Positions 1 to 6,436 of a stretch of 11,957 nucleotides of DNA are shown here, one piece after another. Position numbers and translations under genes: made by a program. The stretch's first letter is position 1. Every line of letters begins with the position of its first letter. This DNA comes from Clostridiales bacterium (GTDB lineage: Bacteria > Bacillota > Clostridia > Lachnospirales > Lachnospiraceae). The stretch is from contig JAATEU010000279.1 in NCBI GenBank assembly GCA_015655565.1, forward strand, positions 1 to 11,957. The letters run 5' to 3'. The notes beneath the pieces were generated by a model. It saw only the letters and a list, made by a program, of their open reading frames with translations. It ran no database searches and was not told where the DNA came from.

Positions 1-77
1 AAGTCAAGTTTACCGTTTTCTTTTACTTGAATAAATCTTGTCTCTACACTGTCACCTACCTTTAGGGGACGGTAAAG
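1..77 (-). pseudogene. Continuation of the CvfB-like frame beyond the in-frame stop (partial)
   Basis: Reading the same minus-strand frame past the TAA gives LYRPLKVGDSVETRF followed by IQVKENGKLDL up to the window edge. This is the expected second half of an S1 domain (K-x-G-D-x-V-E-x-R, then V-x-E-N-G-K-L-D-L). In the family an acidic residue would suit the stop position (AKELY), so a single GAA to TAA change explains the break. The rest of the gene, presumably the winged-helix end, lies outside the window. A sequencing error cannot be excluded. Confidence 0.7.
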
Positions 78-686
78 TTACTTTGCAGGTATCAGTGCGC
101 AGTAACGGTTGTCCACTGCGACAAATGCACCGAAACTGTCGATGATTTCATATACAGTACCTATTACACGGTCCTCCTTATGATAAGGAGAATGACAGTC
201 CAGATAATCATAAACCTTCATGGTTGCGCATAAACGGTCACTTTTGTCAATATAAAGCGCGATCAAGGCATCTTCGCCGGAATGTACTCTTGCAGTCTGC
301 TCTTTAAATGGCAGCAGCAGGTCCTTAGCCAGACCCCATTCCAGAAATGCCCCGATGGCAGTTACTTCTTTCACTTTTAAAAGTGCAGTTTTTCCTATGG
401 TTAATTCGGGAATTGTTGTTGTGGCAATTGGGCGGTCCTCAGAATCTTTATATACGAATACTTCAATATGGTCACCTATTTCAGTTCCATTTGGGACCTG
501 GTTTTTCGGAAGCAGAATCTGATTACCATCATTTTTGCCGGAATTTGCCGGCGGCCTCCGGCGGTCGGAGTTGTTTACAGAGGGCTTTTGTTCCTGGTCT
601 GCAGCTTTGTTTATTTCGCATAGGTATATACCGAAATCAGTGGTTTTTAAAACTTCCAAAGTTTGTACTTCGCCTAATTTTATCAT
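78..686 (-). CDS. CvfB-like S1 RNA-binding protein, cut short by an in-frame stop
   Basis: The product resembles the CvfB family: several S1 (OB-fold) RNA-binding domains, normally followed by a winged helix, about 280-300 residues in all. Here the frame stops at 202 residues. S1-like segments are visible at about 1-80 (GEVQTLEVLKTTDFGIYL, then ILLPKNQVP), 95-158 (IGKTALLKVKEVTAIGAFLEWG) and from 170 (DRVIGTVYEIIDSFGAFVAV). The third is interrupted at ALIPAK by TAA, while downstream codons still read as S1 (see 1-77). Residues about 26-55 are a charged, Pro/Asn-rich insertion within the first domain. The ATG is set by CAGGAGG four bases upstream and overlaps the thioesterase stop (ATGA), so the pair is translationally coupled. 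CvfB proteins are known as virulence and RNA regulators in staphylococci; the role here is inferred. Family call fairly sure; functional status uncertain. Confidence 0.75.
   Translation of the reverse strand: MIKLGEVQTLEVLKTTDFGIYLCEINKAADQEQKPSVNNSDRRRPPANSGKNDGNQILLPKNQVPNGTEIGDHIEVFVYKDSEDRPIATTTIPELTIGKTALLKVKEVTAIGAFLEWGLAKDLLLPFKEQTARVHSGEDALIALYIDKSDRLCATMKVYDYLDCHSPYHKEDRVIGTVYEIIDSFGAFVAVDNRYCALIPAK
522..611 (-). repeat. In-frame GC-rich insertion within the first S1 domain
   Basis: Codons 26-55 of the S1 gene split the first domain between YLCEI and ILLP, where relatives normally have a short turn. The core at about 537-570 is strikingly GC-rich for this genome and built from short repeats: TTTGCCGG at 534-541 and 544-551, CCGGCGG at 548-554 and 558-564. 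It encodes a basic, Pro/Asn/Gly-rich loop (DRRRPPANSGKNDGN). It may be a small palindromic element that inserted in frame, or just a variable loop. Confidence 0.4.
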
Positions 687-1399
687 AATTCCTCCTGTTG
701 TTTAAATTCGATAATTGTAAAAGGTTTTCCTTCCGTATTAGCAAGAACCACCATATAGGTGTTATTTTCATTATACATCCAGGGTACGATAACATCTCCT
801 AAAATGGCTGACATTTTATATTCGGCCCTCATTTGTTTAATCCGGTAACCGCTTGGCAGGAATTCTTCTGCCATTTTTATATACTGCCCGTTATTTACGT
901 GATTATTGGTGTCTATATTGGAACGTATTACCGGGAACCCTTCGAGGGCAACCATATTTTTGGGAATTGTAATTTTTCGGGGTGCATATTCCATTTCATA
1001 TTTTTTTTCCGGATTATAACCGCGGACATCATTTTCCGTAACCCTTATGGGGCGGTAACTTTCCGTGTCCATGTAAATCCAAATGGAATTCGCTACGGCC
1101 GCAATCTGATGATTGGAATCTTCTATCATAAAATTCCGGTACCCATACATACTGTTAAAATCATAGGCCCAAGTAGAGACCGTGATCTCTTCTCCTAAAA
1201 CAGGAAAACGGCTTACAATAATCTGCCAGGCATTCATTAACCAGACACGTTTCTTTTCTTCCAGATATGCCAGTCCCATACCAATATCTTCAGATTGGAA
1301 GGTACTGCAATCCTGAAAATAATTTATGATGGAGTACATATCCATTTTTTTCTCTTTGTCCACTTCACTATATCGAACACGGCTCTTAAAACTGTACAT
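683..1399 (-). CDS. Acyl-ACP thioesterase
   Basis: This 238-residue protein matches the acyl-ACP thioesterase (FatA/FatB-like) family, which hydrolyses acyl-ACP to free fatty acid and ACP in the cytoplasm, ending or diverting fatty-acid synthesis. Two hot-dog folds are expected. The N-terminal one begins VRYSEVDKEKKMDMYSIINYFQD and includes AWQIIVSRFPVLGEEITVSTW. The C-terminal one carries the catalytic region NIDTNNHVNNGQYI at 161-174, with Asp163, Asn165 and His167 corresponding to the D-x-N-x-H triad of plant enzymes. Length is typical of bacterial members. The ATG at 1397-1399 has AAAGGAG seven bases upstream. It is the first gene of a minus-strand pair with the S1 gene, overlapping it by four bases, and is divergent from ridA. 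Chain-length preference cannot be read from the sequence. Confidence 0.9.
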   Translation of the reverse strand: MYSFKSRVRYSEVDKEKKMDMYSIINYFQDCSTFQSEDIGMGLAYLEEKKRVWLMNAWQIIVSRFPVLGEEITVSTWAYDFNSMYGYRNFMIEDSNHQIAAVANSIWIYMDTESYRPIRVTENDVRGYNPEKKYEMEYAPRKITIPKNMVALEGFPVIRSNIDTNNHVNNGQYIKMAEEFLPSGYRIKQMRAEYKMSAILGDVIVPWMYNENNTYMVVLANTEGKPFTIIEFKQQEEL

Positions 1400-1429
1400 A
1401 GAATAGCTCCTTTAGTTCATTTACCAATT

Positions 1430-1438
1430 ATTATAGCA
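1430..1438 (-). promoter_or_regulatory. Extended -10 promoter of the thioesterase operon
   Basis: On the minus strand TGC-TATAAT (an extended -10, TGnTATAAT) lies about 30 bases before the thioesterase ATG. No good -35 hexamer is seen at 16-18 bp, which fits an extended -10 promoter. Transcription diverges from the ridA promoter about 50 bp away. Confidence 0.5.
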
Positions 1439-1479
1439 TTATTTTATTTAATATGATATAAGTTTATTTCAGAAAAATA

Positions 1480-1508
1480 GTGAAATCCTTGTACATTTGA
1501 TATATAAT
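1480..1508 (+). promoter_or_regulatory. Sigma-A promoter of ridA
   Basis: GTGAAA (4 of 6 to TTGACA) at 1480-1485, a 17-bp spacer, and a perfect TATAAT at 1503-1508. It is followed by a short leader with GCGGAGG and AGGAA before the ridA ATG. Confidence 0.5.
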
Positions 1509-1549
1509 TGTCTTATTAATGAAAAAATAAATGCGGAGGCAGGAAAAAT

Positions 1550-1927
1550 ATGAAAAAAATAATTAGTACAACAAAGGCACCGGCAGCGATTGGACCTTAT
1601 TCACAGGCTGTTGAAATAAATAATATGGTTTATACATCCGGTGTTATTCCAATTAATCCGGAAGACGGCACAATCGTTACCGGTGATATCAGGGTACAGG
1701 CCGAACGTGTATTAAAAAGCTTATCGGGATTGCTTAAATCCTGCGGAACCGGCATGGACAAGGTTATTAAAACGACTGTATTTGTTAAGGACATGGAAGA
1801 TTTTACGGCAATGAATGAAGTGTATGCACAGTATTTCACGAAAGATTGTCCTGCAAGATCCTGTGTAGAGGTGGCAAGACTTCCGAAAGATGTTCGGATT
1901 GAGATAGAAGCCATCGCTTATTTATAA
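1550..1927 (+). CDS. ridA: RidA family reactive enamine/imine deaminase
   Basis: A 125-residue RidA/YjgF/UK114 protein. The family speeds hydrolysis of reactive 2-aminoacrylate and related enamine/imine intermediates released by PLP enzymes such as threonine dehydratase, protecting other PLP enzymes; members are trimers with active sites at the subunit interfaces. The hallmarks are all present: APAAIGPYSQAV with Tyr17 near the N-terminus, VYTSGVIPINPEDG, and the signature PARSCVEVARLPKDVRIEIEAIA with the substrate-binding Arg103 and the acidic residues Glu118/Glu120. Length is exactly typical. GGAGG lies ten bases and AGGA five bases before the ATG. The gene appears monocistronic: it is divergent from the thioesterase and separated by about 190 bp from the methyltransferase, though I see no convincing terminator after it. 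The neighbours give no hint of a specialised role. Confidence 0.93.
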   Translation: MKKIISTTKAPAAIGPYSQAVEINNMVYTSGVIPINPEDGTIVTGDIRVQAERVLKSLSGLLKSCGTGMDKVIKTTVFVKDMEDFTAMNEVYAQYFTKDCPARSCVEVARLPKDVRIEIEAIAYL

Positions 1928-2022
1928 AAGTCCGTTGATTGAAAACTCTATTTGGCAGTATCATGGGCTTCTTGGGGAGCTGGGATTACGGCTTGTTAAA
2001 ATAAAATTCTCATGTAATATAC

Positions 2023-2051
2023 TGGATATTTAAAATATTGTTTGCTATAAT
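2023..2051 (+). promoter_or_regulatory. Promoter upstream of the methyltransferase-CPBP pair
   Basis: TGGATA (4 of 6) at 2023-2028, a 17-bp spacer, then an extended -10, TGC-TATAAT, with the hexamer at 2046-2051. A second TATAAT occurs at 2067-2072 without a matching -35. The -10 sits inside the palindrome at 2044-2065. Confidence 0.45.
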
Positions 2052-2065
2052 ATTAATATTATAGC
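2044..2065. repeat. Perfect 22-bp palindrome over the -10 box
   Basis: The half-site GCTATAATATT at 2044-2054 is followed directly by its exact reverse complement at 2055-2065, with no spacer. It contains a TATAAT on each strand. It is too AT-rich for a good terminator stem and has no T-tract. Its place over the -10 suggests an operator for a dimeric regulator, or a bidirectional start site; this is inference. Confidence 0.55.
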
Positions 2066-2121
2066 TTATAATCCCGGTTTTTAAAACTGAATTTGTATTA
2101 AATTTGAAAGGATGGTTTTTG

Positions 2122-2724
2122 TTGGACTCAATAGACTATTATAATAAGTACGCGAATTTATACTTTGAAAGTACAGTAGAATTGGATATGGGAGAAACCT
2201 TAAATAAATTTACCGGTAATTTACCGGAAGGCGGAGAAATATTAGATTTAGGCTGCGGCTCAGGAAGGGATAGCTTATACTTTATTCAAAGAGGCTTTGA
2301 CGTTACTGCAATAGATGGTTCAAAAGAGCTGTGTGAGCTTGCATCCATACATATTGGACAGAACGTTCTTTGGATGCAATTCTCTGAACTGGATTTTTAT
2401 GAGGTATTTGACGGGATTTGGGCATGTGCATCTTTATTACATACTGCGCCGGATGAAATAAAAGACATCTTTGGCAAAGTAATTAAATGTTTAAAACCCG
2501 GCGGCGTATTGTATATGTCCTTCAAACATGGAGAGTTTTCAGGCTTTCGGGATGGCCGGTATTTTAATGATTTTAGATCAAAAGAAATGAAAGATCTGAT
2601 AAGCAAATTTCCTGAACTGGAATTACTGGAAATGTGGAAAAGCCCTGATGTAAGAAATGAACGGGGAGATGAAGGCTGGTTAAATGTATTGGTTAAGAAA
2701 AAAGATAAAGAAAAGCAGGTGTAA
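2122..2724 (+). CDS. Class I SAM-dependent methyltransferase, TTG start
   Basis: A Rossmann-fold methyltransferase of about 200 residues, resembling small TehB/UbiE-like enzymes. Motif I is EILDLGCGSGRDS, with DLGCGSG at about residues 42-48 from this start. The acidic end of strand 2 is in VTAIDGS (Asp near 65), which should contact the SAM ribose. LKPGGVLYMSFK near 130 is the usual post-motif segment. No ATG is available. The reading TTG at 2122, giving M-DSIDYYNKYA, matches the family's common N-terminus and lies nine bases after AAGGA (2108-2112). TTG 2119 is also possible; the upstream TTG at 2104 overlaps the ribosome binding site and is unlikely. The CPBP protease gene follows after six bases, so the two are probably cotranscribed. 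The substrate is unknown. Confidence 0.85.
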   Translation: MDSIDYYNKYANLYFESTVELDMGETLNKFTGNLPEGGEILDLGCGSGRDSLYFIQRGFDVTAIDGSKELCELASIHIGQNVLWMQFSELDFYEVFDGIWACASLLHTAPDEIKDIFGKVIKCLKPGGVLYMSFKHGEFSGFRDGRYFNDFRSKEMKDLISKFPELELLEMWKSPDVRNERGDEGWLNVLVKKKDKEKQV

Positions 2725-2730
2725 AAGTTA

Positions 2731-3879
2731 ATGAACAGAGTAAAATCAGTAAATAAAGTATTTTTGGCAACAGTTCTAATATCCATATTAGGATCTTTTA
2801 TCAATTCATGGATTTTAACGTATACGGATAATTATTTTTTTGTGCTTCTTATGTCCCAGATTATCCTGGTTATACCCTCCTTGTTGTACCTGATAATCCA
2901 TAGGCTGAATATTGCCAAAGCAATCCGGTTTCATAAGATTAAAGTATCCAATATAATTTTAATTATAATTTTCTCCTATCTTATTTCACCTCTTATGAAT
3001 CTGATCAATGCCATATCCATGCTGTTTGTAGAAAATGCTACAACCGATTTTATGAATAATATTATTACAAACAATGGCTTTTTAATCAGCCTTTTAATGG
3101 TTGCACTGATACCGTGTATATTAGAAGAAACCGTATACAGGGGGATATTCTATAATGAATACAGTAAAGTAAATCCATTAAAAGGAATCTTTCTGAGCGG
3201 TTTTTTATTTGGAATTATACATGGCAATTTTAATCAATTTTCCTACGCGTTTGCCATGGGAATTGTATTTGCCCTTCTGATTGAAGCTGCCGATTCTATT
3301 CTCGCTACCATGATTGCCCACTTTTTTATCAATGGGACATCGGTACTGCTTGTGGCATTATATCCGAAATTATTTAAAATACTGGAAGAACTTTATGGTT
3401 CAGAAAAATTTAATGCGGACGAATTGATAAATGCTGTAAATTCAGGTATTAGTGATAACATGGATTTTGGATATATTATTCGAAGCTATGGAATAACAGC
3501 TTTGATTGCTACTGTATTAGCATTTATTGTTTATAAAACAATTGCCAAAAATTCCGGCAGATGGGAATATATCAAAGGAATATTTACCGGAAATTGGAAC
3601 AGGGAAACGGTAGGGTACAATCAAATAAACGGGTATAACCAAACGGATAGGAATTCAGCCTGGGACGTAGATAACAGGCTATCCATAAACAATGATTATG
3701 AAACATCTTATAAGAAAAGGCGGTTATGGACATTTAGTTTAATTGCCGGCATAATTATATGTATAGCCCTTATGCTGGTCAATGAATTTTATGTACAGGA
3801 TACACCGAACCAGAATTTAGGCGAGTTTTATTCCATTATCCGCTTTTCTGTAAATCAATGGTTTCCTTTCAGAATGTAA
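2731..3879 (+). CDS. CPBP family intramembrane metalloprotease
   Basis: A 382-residue polytopic membrane protein of the CPBP (CAAX protease and bacteriocin-processing, Abi) family. The metal-binding motifs are complete: EETVYR at 132-137 (EExxxR), FGIIH at 160-164 (FxxxH) and HFFIN at 197-201 (HxxxN). Hydrophobic segments lie at about 10-30, 35-57, 72-98, 115-131, 152-165, 170-210, 248-268 and 334-352. Between the last two is a polar, Asn/Tyr-rich stretch (about 290-330, with GYNQINGYNQTDRN), so the protein is longer than a minimal CPBP domain, with a linker and an extra C-terminal helix. The ribosome binding site is weak (AGGTG about nine bases upstream), perhaps using coupling with the methyltransferase six bases before. 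Family functions include CAAX-like cleavage and bacteriocin self-immunity; the substrate here is unknown. Confidence 0.88.
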   Translation: MNRVKSVNKVFLATVLISILGSFINSWILTYTDNYFFVLLMSQIILVIPSLLYLIIHRLNIAKAIRFHKIKVSNIILIIIFSYLISPLMNLINAISMLFVENATTDFMNNIITNNGFLISLLMVALIPCILEETVYRGIFYNEYSKVNPLKGIFLSGFLFGIIHGNFNQFSYAFAMGIVFALLIEAADSILATMIAHFFINGTSVLLVALYPKLFKILEELYGSEKFNADELINAVNSGISDNMDFGYIIRSYGITALIATVLAFIVYKTIAKNSGRWEYIKGIFTGNWNRETVGYNQINGYNQTDRNSAWDVDNRLSINNDYETSYKKRRLWTFSLIAGIIICIALMLVNEFYVQDTPNQNLGEFYSIIRFSVNQWFPFRM

Positions 3880-3923
3880 CCGCTACATTAAAAAGTTTAT
3901 AAAAAAATGGAGGAACATAGGGT

Positions 3924-4847
3924 ATGGATAAAATTTATGATGTAATTATTATTGGTTCCGGTCCGGCCGGCCTGACGGCTGCATTGTATGCGGGAAGGGC
4001 GGAGCTCGATACCATTATTATTGAAAAAGCACCGCTCAGCGGAGGTCAGATCATCAATACTTATGAGGTTGATAACTATCCTGGAATTCCGGGTATAAGC
4101 GGTTTTGAATTAGCAACAAAATTCAGGGAGCATTGTGACCGTCTGGACATGAACTTTATCACCGGCGAGGTTATAAGCTTTAAGATAGAGGATGGTATTA
4201 AAGCGGCAACCTTGGAAGACGGTACCGTTTACCGGGGCAAAACATCGATTATTGCTACAGGAGCCAATCCACGTAAGCTTATGGTAGAGGGTGAGGAAAA
4301 ACTGGCCGGAATGGGTGTATCCTATTGTGCAACCTGTGATGGTGCTTTCTTCAGAAATAAAATAACCGCTATTGTGGGCGGCGGGGATGTTGCAGTGGAA
4401 GATGCAATATTTTTGGCCAGATTATGTAAAAAGGTTTATGTCATACACCGGAGAAATGAATTCAGGGCGGAAAGAAGTTATATCAATAAATTGATGTCTT
4501 TAGAAAATGTTGAAATTATATGGGATAGTGCTGTCAAAGAAATTAAGGGTAAGGAACAGGTAGAACAAATAACAATAAAAAATCTTAAAACAGAAGAGAG
4601 TATGGAGCTGGATGTAGACGGGATCTTTATTGCAGTAGGCAATACACCCAGTTCAGAAGTATATAAAGATATAATCCAGATGGATTCCAACGGTTATATT
4701 ATAGCCGGTGAAAATTGTGACACTAATATACCGGGCGTTTTTGCAGCAGGAGATATCCGTACAAAGGAATTAAGGCAAATCATTACGGCTGCGTCGGATG
4801 GAGCCAATTCTATTACAGCGGTAGAAAAGTATTTAAATACTTTATAA
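3924..4847 (+). CDS. trxB: Thioredoxin-disulfide reductase
   Basis: A 307-residue low-molecular-weight thioredoxin reductase, a cytoplasmic FAD enzyme passing electrons from NADPH to thioredoxin. Visible in order: FAD-binding IIGSGPAGLTAALYAGRA (9-26), the redox-active CATC (Cys135 and Cys138) in SYCATCDGAFF, the NADPH-binding VGGGDVAVEDA (151-161), HRRNEFRA (175-182) for the 2'-phosphate, and the C-terminal FAD segment GVFAAGDIRTKELRQIITAASDGA. The length is typical and nothing is missing. GGAGG lies ten bases before the ATG. It follows the CPBP gene by 44 bases, so it could be read from the same transcript; I see no clear promoter in the gap. No adjacent trxA is seen. Some Clostridia TrxB-like enzymes use ferredoxin, but the intact HRR NADPH motif argues for the NADPH type. 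Confidence 0.95.
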   Translation: MDKIYDVIIIGSGPAGLTAALYAGRAELDTIIIEKAPLSGGQIINTYEVDNYPGIPGISGFELATKFREHCDRLDMNFITGEVISFKIEDGIKAATLEDGTVYRGKTSIIATGANPRKLMVEGEEKLAGMGVSYCATCDGAFFRNKITAIVGGGDVAVEDAIFLARLCKKVYVIHRRNEFRAERSYINKLMSLENVEIIWDSAVKEIKGKEQVEQITIKNLKTEESMELDVDGIFIAVGNTPSSEVYKDIIQMDSNGYIIAGENCDTNIPGVFAAGDIRTKELRQIITAASDGANSITAVEKYLNTL

Positions 4848-4902
4848 TTAAAAGAACTGCTGAAAATAGATAAAAAAACCAGTCTTTTTTGCCATATTTA
4901 AG

Positions 4903-4931
4903 TTGACATGAGTAGAATGATTTGATATAAT
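4903..4931 (+). promoter_or_regulatory. Fully consensus sigma-A promoter of the NlpC/P60 gene
   Basis: TTGACA at 4903-4908, a 17-bp spacer and TATAAT at 4926-4931, with an extended TGA just before the -10. Both hexamers are perfect. Such a strong promoter normally needs control; the roughly 105-base leader that follows is a likely place for it. Confidence 0.85.
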
Positions 4932-5005
4932 GACCTCAGCATATTTAATAGATTTGTAACATTTAAAATAAAAACGCAACAAATGACGGCTTAATATGAA
5001 TGGAT

Positions 5006-5022
5006 TGTTACATTCGTGTGAA
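5006..5022 (+). promoter_or_regulatory. WalR-box-like direct repeat in the NlpC/P60 leader
   Basis: TGTTAC-ATTCG-TGTGAA fits the published WalR/YycF consensus TGTWAH-N5-TGTWAH at 11 of 12 defined positions, with the exact 5-base gap. A single half-site TGTAAC is at 4955-4960. It lies about 70 bases downstream of the start expected from the promoter, a position where binding would repress. As RNA the same bases can form TTACA-TTCG-TGTGA, or the TGTTACA at 5006-5012 can pair with TGTAACA at 4955-4961, so an RNA switch is an alternative. Confidence 0.4.
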
Positions 5023-5045
5023 ATTACAAGGAGGTCACTTATCAA

Positions 5046-6335
5046 ATGATAAAGGGAATAGCTGTTAAAGCATCCTTTTGTGCCGCAGCATTATTGCTTT
5101 CTTTGGGTTATGGTGCTACAGTGAAAGCAGCAACGAGTACATCGGATAAAGGTATTGCAGGTATCACTCCTGTATTGGACAATTATTATACGGCTACTGC
5201 GGAAGAAAAAACCGGAGATGCGGAGAAATTATTAGAGTCATTGTCAAAACAAGAGGCAGAAACATTAAGTACTGACGGGGTAACCAAGGTTGAATCGCCT
5301 TATGCTAATTTAGGCATTTCCATAGCTAATGATTATGTTAATATAAGGAGCAAGCCTAATACGGACAGCAAAATTGTAGGCAAGTTATATCGTGGCTGTG
5401 CTGCGGATATTCTTGAAACAAAAGATGACTGGGTAAAGATTAATTCCGGTAATGTTGACGGTTATATTAAATCTGAGTATTTAGCAATAGGTACGGAAGC
5501 GGAAAAGCTGATAGATGATTTTGCAAGTAAATATGCAACCGTCAATACGGAGACTCTTTTTGTCAGGGAAGGCCGGGGGACGGATACGGATATTGTTACA
5601 ATGATTCCGTTTGGTGAAAAATATTATATAATAAAAGAATACGATCAATGGGCAAAAATCATGATAGATGAAGATGAATCCGGTAACGAGGAAACGGGAT
5701 TTGTATCCAAAGATTATATCGATATCAGTGTTGAATTTGAATATGCTATTTCCATTAAAGAAGAGAAGGCTAAATTGGCAGCGGAAGAAGCTGCAAGACA
5801 AGCCGAAGCCGAACGTCTGGAAGAGCTTGCTAAACAGCAGGAAGCAAAGAGGCAGCAGGAAACAGCAGAAAAAGAAAACTCAGAGAATGAAGCAGAAGAG
5901 ACAGAACAGGAGAAGAATCAATCTTCCTCTTCCAACAGCAGTTCAGGTAGTTCAGGCAGTTCAGGCAGTTCTTCTTCAGGAGGGGAAATTGCCAACTATG
6001 CACTTAATTTTGTAGGAAATCCTTATGAATATGGTGGAACAAGCTTAACAAGTGGAGCGGATTGTTCCGGTTTCGTACAATCCATATATGCACATTTTGG
6101 CTATAGCATTGCAAGGTCGTCCGGCAGCCAGTCTCAATCTGCAGGCGGAGAAGTAAGTTTCAGCAACCTTCAGGCCGGTGATTTGATTTTTTACTGTAAC
6201 AGCAGTGGGAGTGTCAGCCATGTAGCTTTATATATCGGCGGCGGTAAGGTAGTACATGCAAGTAATGAAAGGGACGGAATAAAGATTTCAAATTATGATT
6301 ACCGAACCCCGTACAAGGCAAGAAGAGTTTTATAA
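5046..6335 (+). CDS. Secreted NlpC/P60 peptidoglycan endopeptidase with two SH3b domains
   Basis: A 429-residue exported wall hydrolase. Residues 1-29 form a signal peptide (Lys-rich start, hydrophobic FCAAALLLSLGYGA, cleavage likely near VKAA). A bacterial SH3 domain lies at about 92-148 (VNIRSKPNTDSKIVGKL, DGYIKSEYL) and a second at 166-226 (LFVREGRGTDTDIVTMI, GFVSKDYI). Residues 238-290 are a Glu/Lys/Ala/Gln coiled coil, and 292-313 a Ser/Gly linker. The C-terminal NlpC/P60 domain, about 314-429, has the catalytic Cys340 in ADCSGFV, His392 in SHVALYIG and a third polar residue, probably His404 in VVHAS. The family cleaves D-Glu-diaminopimelate bonds in stem peptides, with SH3b domains binding the wall, and acts in growth or separation. 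AAGGAGG lies about eleven bases before the ATG. Own strong promoter, own terminator: monocistronic. Confidence 0.93.
   Translation: MIKGIAVKASFCAAALLLSLGYGATVKAATSTSDKGIAGITPVLDNYYTATAEEKTGDAEKLLESLSKQEAETLSTDGVTKVESPYANLGISIANDYVNIRSKPNTDSKIVGKLYRGCAADILETKDDWVKINSGNVDGYIKSEYLAIGTEAEKLIDDFASKYATVNTETLFVREGRGTDTDIVTMIPFGEKYYIIKEYDQWAKIMIDEDESGNEETGFVSKDYIDISVEFEYAISIKEEKAKLAAEEAARQAEAERLEELAKQQEAKRQQETAEKENSENEAEETEQEKNQSSSSNSSSGSSGSSGSSSSGGEIANYALNFVGNPYEYGGTSLTSGADCSGFVQSIYAHFGYSIARSSGSQSQSAGGEVSFSNLQAGDLIFYCNSSGSVSHVALYIGGGKVVHASNERDGIKISNYDYRTPYKARRVL
5940..5966 (+). repeat. Tandem 9-bp repeats coding for the Ser/Gly linker
   Basis: Three consecutive 9-mers, AGTTCAGGT, AGTTCAGGC and AGTTCAGGC, encode repeated S-S-G units in the linker between the coiled coil and the NlpC/P60 domain. 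The unit is a multiple of three, so copy number can change by replication slippage without breaking the frame, altering linker length. Confidence 0.8.
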
Positions 6336-6350
6336 TTAAAAATATAATAA

Positions 6351-6402
6351 GGATGCTGATTATGTATCGTAATAGTTGATGCATAACCAGTATCCCTTTT
6401 TT
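6351..6402 (+). terminator. Rho-independent terminator of the NlpC/P60 gene
   Basis: GGATGCTGATTATG at 6351-6364 pairs with CATAACCAGTATCC at 6382-6395 (14 pairs with one G-T wobble and one mismatch, 17-base loop), followed by TTTTTT at 6397-6402. It starts about 15 bases after the stop codon. Confidence 0.85.
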
Positions 6403-6403
6403 G

Positions 6404-6430
6404 CTTTATAGGAAATTGCGTCCTATAAAG
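6404..6430. repeat. Perfect 10-bp inverted repeat
   Basis: CTTTATAGGA at 6404-6413 and TCCTATAAAG at 6421-6430 are exact reverse complements around a 7-base loop (AATTGCG). There is no T-tract, so it is not an ordinary terminator. It opens the structured block described next and shares the TATAGGAA word with it. Confidence 0.7.
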
Positions 6431-6436
6431 TAAAAA

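Noticed and set aside
1955..1975. Terminator after ridA (GCTTC/GGAGC hairpin)
   Set aside because: The stem is only five pairs with a wobble and has no T-tract downstream.
2104..2121. TTG at 2104 as the methyltransferase start
   Set aside because: The AAAGGA ribosome binding site lies inside the first codons of that reading, and family similarity begins at DSIDYY, so TTG 2122 (or 2119) is preferred.
4880..4892. Possible terminator after trxB (A-run, CCAG, T-run)
   Set aside because: The stem would be only A-T pairs with a minimal loop and no GC part; too weak to support.
4848..5045. 65-codon minus-strand frame in the trxB-NlpC/P60 gap
   Set aside because: It has low-complexity content, no ribosome binding site, and overlaps the strong plus-strand promoter and leader.
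5940..5966. CRISPR-like or mobile repeat
   Set aside because: There are three short 9-bp units without spacers, inside a coding linker; simple tandem repeats.
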